A stretch of DNA of 64,000 nucleotides from NCBI RefSeq assembly GCF_001426565.1, contig NZ_LMFA01000021.1, positions 266,457 to 330,456 of the forward strand, read 5' to 3'. The notes under the pieces were generated by a model. The model was given only the letters and a program-made list of their open reading frames with translations, ran no database searches and was not told where the DNA came from. This DNA is from Rhizobium sp. Root482 (GTDB lineage: Bacteria; Pseudomonadota; Alphaproteobacteria; Rhizobiales; Rhizobiaceae). Below, piece by piece: positions 57,733 through 64,000 of the stretch. How positions within the stretch are numbered: the stretch's first letter is position 1; every line of letters begins with the position of its first letter. The translations under genes and the position numbers were made by a program.

Positions 57733-60700
57733 TTATATATAGGTCCAGAATTCGAAATCCGAGGTCGAGAGGGTCTTGATGTCCTGAAGGGTGGCGACGA
57801 GCACCTTGTCTGCCTCGCCGGTGCCATCGGCGTCGAACCAGAGCCGGCCATTGTCGGTCTCGAACAGGAACGAGGCGCCGGTGCCGGCGGCAACCGGATC
57901 GGCGCCGCTGACAAGGGTGACCTTGGTCTTGCCGGCCATGCCGAACGTGTAACTATCGATCACCAGCTTGTCCTCGCCGCGCTTGAAATCGGTGACGACA
58001 TCGCCTTCGCCGGACAGGCCGTCATAGAGGAAGACGAACTTGTCCTTGCCGGTACCGCCGGTCAGCCAGTCGTCGCTGCCACCACCGATCAGGATATCGT
58101 CTCCTCCCCGACCCTGGAGAACGTCGTCGCCATAGCCGCCTTCCAGCCGGTTGGCGGTATTGTCGCCACGAATGTCATCGTCGGCATAGGTCCCGATGAT
58201 GGTTTCGATGCTCTTCAAGGTCGCGCCCTTGGCCGCGCCGTCGTTCTTTGCCTGGTCGAGCAGATCGATCGTCGCGGAGAGGCTGTAGAAGCTGAAGGAG
58301 AGCGTATCCCGCCCGGAGCCTCCGTCAAAATAATCCGTACCGACTTCGGAGCGATAGAGGAAATCGTTACCGCTATCGCCATAGATCTTGTCGTTGCCGG
58401 CACCGTCATGGATCGTGTCCATGCCTGCCCCGCCACGCAATATATCATTGCCGGCATTGCCCTGCAGGTTGTCGTCCTTGGCGCTGCCGGTCACCGTGTC
58501 CTTGCCGCTGCTGCCCTGATAGGAGAGGCTTTCGAAATTCTTCACCGTCGTGTTCGTTTCCGGCTTGAAGGTTCCGGTGGAGAAGACGAAGCTGATGTTT
58601 TTCGTCTGTTCGGCAAAATAGAGCGCCAGGTGATCGCTGCCCGAGGCGCCATCGGCGATGTCGTTTATGCCGATATAAACCGTATCATTGCCGCTGCCGG
58701 CATTGATGTTGTCCTTGCCGTCGTTGATATAATAACCATCCCCGTAGATCGTATCATTGCCGGCACCGCCACCGATCGAGTCATCTCCGGAATCACCCGT
58801 CAGCGTGTCGTTTCCGGAGCCGCCAAGGAGCTTGTCGTTGCCGCCGCCGCCGTCGAGCCTGTCGTCCAGCGTGCCGCCGGTGAACCGGTCGGCTCCGCTG
58901 CCGCCGTAAATCTGCACGCGCTCGAAATTCTTGAGCGTGATGTCCGGCTTGACAATCGTCACGCTGGACGAAAGCGTGAAGGTCAGGCCGGTGGTCATGT
59001 CCGCAAGATCGAGCGATATCGTGTCGATCCCGGTGCCGCCATCGGCATGAAGGTCGCCCTTGCCCCGCCCCCTCGTCAGCGTGTCGTCGCCGCTTGCAAG
59101 TGTCACCGTATGATTGCCGAGCGCCCCGCTATAGCCGTCGCTGACATAGACATTGTCGTTGCCGGAACCAGCATCGATCGTGTTGGTCCCTCCGGACTGG
59201 TCGGTGATATAATCGTTGCCCGCCCCCGCATAGATCCGGTCATTGCCGGCACCGCCGTCGAGATTGTCGTCGCCGGAGCCTGCGGTCAGCTTGTCGTTGC
59301 CGTCGCCGCCGTTGAGCGTATCGGCATTCGCGGTTCCGATCAGCGTGTCATTGCCGCCATAGCCGTAGAAGGTTACGGACGAGAGAGAGCCGACCGATTT
59401 CACGATATCGTTGCCGGCGCCGAAATAGACCCGGATCGTCTCGAAATATTTAAGGGAAGTGTCGTCGCTGATCGTCGCGGTGGCGCCGCTGATGCTGAAG
59501 GTCAGCGCCGTCGTCGCCTTGGTACGATAGACGGTGACACTGTCGATACCGCTGCCGCCGTCGGCCTTGTCTCCCGCGATCTCACCCAGATAGACGGTAT
59601 CGTTGCCGGAACCGGCCGTGACGGTGTCCTTACCATCGCCGGCATCGACCATATCGTCACCGGCGCCGGATGTGATCGTGTCGTTGCCGTCATAGCTATT
59701 GATGACATCCATGCCGGTATCGGTGGTGATCTTGTTCGCCTTGCCGTAGATCGCGTAGATCGTGTAGTTCTCGATATTCTTGAAGGTGGTTCCGTCGGAA
59801 AGGGTATTGGTGGAGGCTGCGGGCTTGAAGGTGAAGCTGCCGGTCAGACCGTTGACGATCAGCCGGTCATTGCCCGTGCCGCCGTCGATCTTGTCCTTGC
59901 CCTGGCCGATCGTGTACTGAACGGTGTCGTTGCCGCTTCCGGCATTGACCGTATCGGCACCCGATCCCCCGCTCAGCGTATCATTGCCGCTGCCGCCATC
60001 GACGATGTCGTCGCCCGCATCGCCATAGAGATAATCGTCGCCACTGTCGCCCTTCAGGCTGTCATTGTCATCGCCGCCATTGAGCGTATCAACGCCTGAG
60101 CCACCGGTGATCGTGTCCTTGCCGACGTCGCCGTAGATGTAGTCATGGCCATAGGAGCCGGAGATTTTGTCGTCGCCGGCGCCGCCATAGATCGAATCGG
60201 AGCCGTAATTGCCGTTGAGGATATCGTTGCCGTCGCCGCCGCTCAGCGTGTCGTTGCCGTGTCCGCCACCGAGCGTATCGGCGCCGAGACCGCCGTACAG
60301 GATGTCGTTGTAATATCCGCCGGTGACCTTGTCGTTGAACCTGGTGCCGGTGAACTGGAAAAGCTCGACATTCTTGACGCTTATGCCGCCGGTCAGCGTC
60401 TGCGCGCTGATCCAGTCCTTGATGGCGATCGTGAGCGCGGCGGTATAGGCCGAATAATCCATGACCAGCCGATCGAGGCCCGAGCCGCCATCGATGATGT
60501 CGCCCTTGCCTTCGGTGGTCGAGCCGATCGTGATCTGGTCGGCACCACTGCCGCCATAGACCTTGTCCTTTCCGAGCCCGCCGTTCAGGCCGTCATTGCC
60601 GCTCTGACCGTAGAGTGTATCGTCGCCGGCATCGCCGAAAAGACTGTCGCTTTGAAATGAACCGTAAACAATGTCGTTGCCATCACCTGCAGAGACAAAG

Positions 60701-60816
60701 TCCACGCCGTAGTATCCATAGACCTTATCATTGCCGCCCAACGCAGTGATGTAGTCATAGTAGTCGTTGGTGCCCTTCAACGTCTCGCTGCTATTTGTCC
60801 CCGTAATACTGGCCAT
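57733..60816 (-). CDS. Large RTX calcium-binding protein (type I secretion candidate)
   Basis: This 1027-residue protein is built of RTX nonapeptide blocks (GGxGxDxLx) separated by six spacer modules of about 55 residues that share the pattern GG-G-D-L...LTF...T-LKNFE...G-G-D-TGG (modules near 110-167, 312-365, 420-475, 593-647, 723-778 and 832-885). It has no signal peptide. The last 110 residues ([29 protein letters not shown] onward) are the C-terminal region typical of type I secretion substrates in rhizobia. The start at ATG 60814-60816 has GGGAGGG upstream; an ATG 11 codons earlier is less likely. No protease or lipase domain is visible, so a surface or matrix role is an inference. Confidence 0.85.
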   Translation of the reverse strand: MASITGTNSSETLKGTNDYYDYITALGGNDKVYGYYGVDFVSAGDGNDIVYGSFQSDSLFGDAGDDTLYGQSGNDGLNGGLGKDKVYGGSGADQITIGSTTEGKGDIIDGGSGLDRLVMDYSAYTAALTIAIKDWISAQTLTGGISVKNVELFQFTGTRFNDKVTGGYYNDILYGGLGADTLGGGHGNDTLSGGDGNDILNGNYGSDSIYGGAGDDKISGSYGHDYIYGDVGKDTITGGSGVDTLNGGDDNDSLKGDSGDDYLYGDAGDDIVDGGSGNDTLSGGSGADTVNAGSGNDTVQYTIGQGKDKIDGGTGNDRLIVNGLTGSFTFKPAASTNTLSDGTTFKNIENYTIYAIYGKANKITTDTGMDVINSYDGNDTITSGAGDDMVDAGDGKDTVTAGSGNDTVYLGEIAGDKADGGSGIDSVTVYRTKATTALTFSISGATATISDDTSLKYFETIRVYFGAGNDIVKSVGSLSSVTFYGYGGNDTLIGTANADTLNGGDGNDKLTAGSGDDNLDGGAGNDRIYAGAGNDYITDQSGGTNTIDAGSGNDNVYVSDGYSGALGNHTVTLASGDDTLTRGRGKGDLHADGGTGIDTISLDLADMTTGLTFTLSSSVTIVKPDITLKNFERVQIYGGSGADRFTGGTLDDRLDGGGGNDKLLGGSGNDTLTGDSGDDSIGGGAGNDTIYGDGYYINDGKDNINAGSGNDTVYIGINDIADGASGSDHLALYFAEQTKNISFVFSTGTFKPETNTTVKNFESLSYQGSSGKDTVTGSAKDDNLQGNAGNDILRGGAGMDTIHDGAGNDKIYGDSGNDFLYRSEVGTDYFDGGSGRDTLSFSFYSLSATIDLLDQAKNDGAAKGATLKSIETIIGTYADDDIRGDNTANRLEGGYGDDVLQGRGGDDILIGGGSDDWLTGGTGKDKFVFLYDGLSGEGDVVTDFKRGEDKLVIDSYTFGMAGKTKVTLVSGADPVAAGTGASFLFETDNGRLWFDADGTGEADKVLVATLQDIKTLSTSDFEFWTYI

Positions 60817-61132
60817 CGTTCCCTCCCCAGGTTGGAGGATGCCTAGCATGACTCATAAGCAAACAGAAGGTTAATATTAACAAAAAGTGTTATTCAATAT
60901 ACTAAATAAGCACGACTTACAAAAAACCGGGATTTCCGTTCTGCTCGGCGGTGTGTTGAAGGATGAAACCGGATTTGTCCCACTATTCCTCTGGACGAAG
61001 TCACCGGTCGCGACTGTGTCTCCCCAAATATTCCTCGAGCCCAGGAACAATCCTGCCACGGGATTTCAGGGCGGGGAAAAATGGGGTTGATTTTCCTGCC
61101 CGGCCATCCGCCGGGCCGTCCGATCGGCGCTG
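60817..61132. other. Gene-poor gap between the RTX gene and the transglycosylase
   Basis: This 316-base gap has no convincing gene. It is AT-rich near the RTX start (60865-60930), where the promoter is expected, and GC-rich near 61090-61120, where GCCCGGC (61098-61104) and GCCGGGC (61110-61116) form a short hairpin after the transglycosylase stop that lacks a T tract. Confidence 0.7.
60870..60881. promoter_or_regulatory. AT-rich perfect palindrome upstream of the RTX gene
   Basis: GTTAATATTAAC is a perfect 12-base palindrome 54 bases upstream of the RTX ATG, within an AT-rich stretch of an otherwise GC-rich genome. It could be an operator or part of the promoter. No regulator is assigned. 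Confidence 0.35.
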
Positions 61133-61705
61133 TCAGTCGCAGTCACGCAACTGCTTGGCATAGGCACTGGCGATATTGGAGGAGCGCTGGGCGGCGCGCG
61201 CCAATTGGGCATTGCCGCGCCACGCGCCCTTGCGATAGCCGCCATCACCCAGATAATAGGCGAGATAGAGATTGTAGGCATCGTTGCGGGCGATGCCGTT
61301 CCGCTTGCTGCTGTTGTTGTGGTACCAGGCGACGAAATGCACGGCGTCGGAAAACTTCGTCCGACGCGCCGACCAGTCGCCGGTCGCCTTCTTGTATTCC
61401 GACCAGGTGCCGTTCAGCGCCTGTGAGAAGCCATAGGCGGTCGACTGCCGTTTCCAGGGGATGAAGCCGAGAAGTTTCGTGCGCGGCGGACGGGCATTGG
61501 GGCGGAAACCGGATTCGGTGTAGATCGTCGCCATCAGGATCGGAACCGGGACGCCATATTGCCGCTCGGCATGTTCGGCGGCGCTGCGCCAGTTGTTGAA
61601 CCATCCATCGCGCTGCTCAAAAATCGCACAGGCATTACGGGTTTGTTTCGGAGCGGTCGCACAGCCAGCCAGAAGCAGAAGGGCGACGATAAACGCAATA
61701 CGCAT
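61133..61705 (-). CDS. Lytic transglycosylase-like (SLT fold) lipoprotein
   Basis: This 190-residue protein has a lipoprotein signal (MRIAFIVALLLLAGC, lipobox LLAGC with lipidated Cys15) and an SLT-type core: PVPILMATIYTESGFRP with the catalytic Glu64, QSTAYGFSQALNGTW, and FSDAVHFVAWYHNNSS. This is the fold that cuts the glycan strands of peptidoglycan. It would be anchored in a membrane facing the periplasm. The neighbouring RTX gene is not obviously linked in function. Confidence 0.88.
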   Translation of the reverse strand: MRIAFIVALLLLAGCATAPKQTRNACAIFEQRDGWFNNWRSAAEHAERQYGVPVPILMATIYTESGFRPNARPPRTKLLGFIPWKRQSTAYGFSQALNGTWSEYKKATGDWSARRTKFSDAVHFVAWYHNNSSKRNGIARNDAYNLYLAYYLGDGGYRKGAWRGNAQLARAAQRSSNIASAYAKQLRDCD

Positions 61706-61789
61706 CGCACAAATCTCTCTTTCCGAGAGATTACTAACCGGTAAATGTTAAAGAGAGGTTTTTAGCGATCCTTTGCCCCGTCCGACCGC

Positions 61790-63520
61790 TCAGACAGCGG
61801 GCCGCAGTTTCAGCGCATGGATTTCCGCCGCGCGGATGGAAGGCGTGCCCGAGGCGATGCGGACGGAGCGCAGCGGCTCGAAACCCTCGATCCGCTTGGT
61901 GCCGGCCCAGCGGCCGCCATCGGCGAAAACCTCGATCGAGCCGACATCGAGGAAGATGCGCAGGCTCGACGGCCTTGCGCCGTTGGCGATATAGCGCGGC
62001 GCGACCTTCACCCCGCCTGTCGCGGCCGGCGCATAGCGGATGGACAGGCCTTCGGCATCCAGTACGACGGAAAGTGCCACCGAGGGATGATCGAAGGCCA
62101 GTTCGAAGGGCGAACCAGGGCCAGCGAGCTCCAGCACGATCTCGGCCGCGCCATTGCCCAGGGTGACGACCTCCCCGGCCAGGAAGCGACCATCGTCGAG
62201 AGAACCGGCGCGCAGGTCACCGACCGCCGCAACCGGCGGCGTCAGCACTTCGTCGTCGCGCAGCAAAAGATTGCGCGGCAAGGTCATGGCTGTGGGGAAA
62301 TCGATCGTGTGGGACACGTCCGCCCAGTTCGCCAGCCAGCCGATGCCGACTGCGGTGCCCTCGTCGATAAAGGCCTGGAAGGCGTAATTGTCGGTGGCAA
62401 AATCCAGTTCCTGCTCGAACTCCGGCAGGAAGCGGACGCCATCGAAATGGCCGACCGCGACGATGGTCAGGTTTTTTCGGCCGGTCTTCTTTTCCAGGCT
62501 GTTCATCAGGCCGTAGATCAGGCCCCAGCGGGTTTCCGGATTACCGGCCGGTCCATCGAGCGGCAGGAGGCAGGGGCATTCGATGACGGCGGTGCCGAAA
62601 CGCTCCTCGAGCAGCAGCGTGCCGACGAAGCGCCAGCCGCCGGCGGCGGCCGGATCGTCGGTCTCATAGAGCAGGATGACGCCGCCCTTTTGGCTGAGGC
62701 TGCCCAGCACCATCTTCCACAGGCCATCCGGCCCCTTGACCACATAGGGATCGCGAAAATCGAGCGTCAGCCCGAGCCCTGTCGGGCGATGGGCCAGAAT
62801 GACCTCGGCATGGCTGGCGGTGATGATATTATGCGAGGTGGCGGTCAGCTGGATCTGTGTTTCAGGCTCCCGCTCGATGACCTGCTCGGTGAAGAAGACG
62901 CGGATGCCGGGCTCGTTTTCGAGCGGAATGGCAGACCCGGAAAAGGCGCCGCCGCGCCGGTCGGGCCGGGCCATCAGGTCTTCGGAGGGAAACAGGAAGA
63001 TCGGCATATGGTGCCAATGGATATAATCGGTCGAGATCGCATGGCCCCAATGCATGGTGTTCCAACGCAGCCCGTGGGAATAATGCTGGTAGAACAGATG
63101 CGGGCGCCCGCCGAAGCGGCCAAAGCCGTTGGGATCGTTCATCCAGCCGAAGGGCGGGCGGAAATGATAGCCGTCCGGCACCGGCGCCGGGGCATTGGCC
63201 TGGCTGGTATGCATGACGGTGATGCCCTGATCCACCACCTCGGCGGCATTGAAGAAATAGGCGACGGAAACGGCGGTGGTCTTCGTGTCATAGACGCATT
63301 CGAGCATGCCGGTGGAGCTGGAAACGAAGGTACGGAAGACATATTCCTCGCTATTGCCGACTTCGACCTGGCCGATCTTCTCGCCCGCCAGCACGAAGGC
63401 CATGGTTCCCGGCGCATCCGGACCGGTCGCCTTCAGCCAGACATGCAGCCGGGCACTCAGCGGCACCTCGGCACGCAGGGTGCGGATCGTATCGGCCGTC
63501 TGCTGGATATCGTTCCCCAT
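61790..63520 (-). CDS. Glycoside hydrolase family 32 (beta-fructosidase/sucrase type)
   Basis: This 576-residue protein has all three GH32 catalytic motifs: nucleophile WMNDPNG (126-132, D129), RDP (256-258) and EC (314-315, acid/base E314), followed by the C-terminal beta-sandwich. An N-terminal domain of about 115 residues precedes the catalytic part, unlike the shortest sucrases. There is no signal peptide, so it is probably intracellular and acts on imported fructosides. The ATG at 63518-63520 lies 6 bases after AAGGAGG and is a better start than the ATG two codons upstream, which is fused to the ribosome site. No sugar transporter is visible in the window. Confidence 0.92.
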   Translation of the reverse strand: MGNDIQQTADTIRTLRAEVPLSARLHVWLKATGPDAPGTMAFVLAGEKIGQVEVGNSEEYVFRTFVSSSTGMLECVYDTKTTAVSVAYFFNAAEVVDQGITVMHTSQANAPAPVPDGYHFRPPFGWMNDPNGFGRFGGRPHLFYQHYSHGLRWNTMHWGHAISTDYIHWHHMPIFLFPSEDLMARPDRRGGAFSGSAIPLENEPGIRVFFTEQVIEREPETQIQLTATSHNIITASHAEVILAHRPTGLGLTLDFRDPYVVKGPDGLWKMVLGSLSQKGGVILLYETDDPAAAGGWRFVGTLLLEERFGTAVIECPCLLPLDGPAGNPETRWGLIYGLMNSLEKKTGRKNLTIVAVGHFDGVRFLPEFEQELDFATDNYAFQAFIDEGTAVGIGWLANWADVSHTIDFPTAMTLPRNLLLRDDEVLTPPVAAVGDLRAGSLDDGRFLAGEVVTLGNGAAEIVLELAGPGSPFELAFDHPSVALSVVLDAEGLSIRYAPAATGGVKVAPRYIANGARPSSLRIFLDVGSIEVFADGGRWAGTKRIEGFEPLRSVRIASGTPSIRAAEIHALKLRPAV

Positions 63521-64000
63521 CAGCATCCTCCTTGCGGCGCGACAATAAATTCAAACGAAAATCGTCTCGCGCCTGTCTTCAAAGCTCTCCTGGCGACCTA
63601 GTGCTCAAGACCGCGATGTAAAGGCAAGGATACGGCAGCCGGAAGCACCCCGCGCGGGTCTCGCCGGGGTTTCGGGCCTTGTCTTGAAGATCGGACGGGG
63701 CACTGGAAACCGTCTCGAACAGACAAATACAAGTGACGCTTTCCAGCGCCCCGTTTGGCGTTCTCTCGGGAGCTTCCCCCCCTACAGACCCCGACTCCGG
63801 ATCCTCTGATCCGGGACGATCGTCGTGATACGGCTCTCCGGCCGGTACTAAACACGCACCGGCGCATCACGCTTCCCATCCCGGCCTGCGTGCCTCACAG
63901 GCACGCCCGCCCCGTAAGGACAGGGGGGATCCATTTTCCGGGGGCTCTCCTTCCGGTCCGCCTGACGTTCGCGGCCTTCTCATCGAAGACCACGAGGCTT
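63521..64000. other. Right-edge region without a convincing gene, rich in hairpins
   Basis: These 480 bases hold the GH32 promoter region and a GC-rich block. Inverted repeats: GGGGCACTGGAAA / TTTCCAGCGCCCC (63697-63709, 63740-63752; perfect with one G-U only when read on the minus strand), CCGGATC / GATCCGG (63797-63814), GACGATCGTC (63815-63824), GCCGGT / ACCGGC (63841-63863) and GCGTGCCT / AGGCACGC (63888-63906). The density suggests a structured RNA or an intron fragment, but I recognise no known family. A minus-strand frame from 63999 to a stop at 63895 could be the end of a further gene; this is too short to call. Confidence 0.6.

Noticed and set aside
57598..60099. An 833-codon plus-strand open frame opposite the RTX gene
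   Set aside because: Its repetitive Ile/Val/Ala pattern is the mirror of the RTX repeats on the minus strand, which have a good ribosome site and clear family motifs.
61817..63601. A 594-codon plus-strand open frame opposite the GH32 gene
   Set aside because: The GH32 frame has all catalytic motifs and a proper start; the opposite frame shows none.
63660..63920. tmRNA, RNase P RNA, SRP RNA or group II intron domain V in the hairpin-rich edge
   Set aside because: None of the conserved signatures I know (tmRNA tag region, RNase P core, SRP GGAAG loop, domain V AGC triad with paired CGTACGGTTC-like arm) is present.
63895..63999. Possible C-terminal end of a minus-strand gene running in from the right edge
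   Set aside because: Only 34 codons are visible (SLVVFDEKAANVRR and onward), with Arg/Pro-rich composition and overlap with the hairpin-rich block, so it cannot be separated from chance.

Overview
The window is a contiguous, GC-rich stretch of alphaproteobacterial chromosome, almost certainly from a member of the Rhizobiaceae (Rhizobium/Agrobacterium/Shinella-like; the genus cannot be fixed from sequence alone). The evidence is the gene order bamA-rseP-cdsA-uppS-frr-pyrH-tsf-rpsB, metC divergent from aapJQMP, the block hfq/hflX - ntrX - ntrY - ntrC - ntrB - dusB - ispDF, an E1-beta subunit of pyruvate dehydrogenase with its own lipoyl domain, and two copies of a RIME-like palindromic intergenic element. 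Most of the window is housekeeping DNA with dense, often overlapping operons. I see no tRNA, rRNA, CRISPR, insertion sequence or prophage.

Layout. 1-7.8 kb (minus strand): envelope and translation operon, with bamA cut by the window edge, rseP, cdsA, uppS, frr, pyrH, tsf, rpsB, then an exported DUF3108 protein. 7.9-10.8 kb (plus): a RidA-like protein, a glycerophosphodiesterase, a FemAB-like acyltransferase and a HIT protein. 10.8-17.7 kb (minus): azlCD, clpA/clpS, a phasin behind a likely PhaR operator, a DUF3126 protein, cysE and an alpha/beta hydrolase. 17.8-25.1 kb: a CHCC zinc-finger protein and an FAD monooxygenase (plus), metC (minus), and the general amino-acid ABC transporter aapJQMP (plus). 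25.2-27.1 kb: a small exported protein and a serralysin-type M10 metalloprotease with RTX repeats. 27.2-32.2 kb (minus): fpr and the sulfite-reduction and siroheme genes (DUF934, cysI, DUF2849, cysG). 32.4-33.9 kb (plus): a deaminase and mazG. 34-43.4 kb (minus): hflX, hfq, ntrX, ntrY, ntrC, ntrB, dusB. 43.6-45.4 kb (plus): ispDF and a cinA C-terminal-domain gene. 45.4-57.6 kb (minus): a COQ10/RatA-like protein, a P-loop kinase-like protein, lipA, lpdA, a GDSL hydrolase, pdhC, pdhB, pdhA, an ftsB-like gene, eno, kdsA and a VOC protein. 57.7-63.5 kb (minus): a 1027-residue RTX protein, a lysozyme-like transglycosylase lipoprotein and a GH32 beta-fructosidase. The last 480 bases hold no convincing gene and are rich in hairpins.

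How the genes work together. Several neighbourhoods are functional units: BamA/RseP/CdsA/UppS build and monitor the envelope next to translation factors. ClpA and ClpS form the N-end-rule protease adaptor pair. CysG makes siroheme for CysI, and Fpr is a plausible (inferred) electron-supply partner. NtrBC and NtrYX are paired nitrogen two-component systems, with Hfq/HflX alongside. PdhABC, Lpd and LipA make the pyruvate dehydrogenase complex and its lipoyl cofactor, with enolase just upstream in glycolysis.

I found no clearly undescribed multi-gene system. The points most worth a second look are the TGC/GCA operator in front of the phasin gene, the six-module architecture of the large RTX protein, two secreted RTX-type proteins without a secretion system in view, palindromes upstream of both RTX-type genes, and the hairpin-rich block at the right edge.
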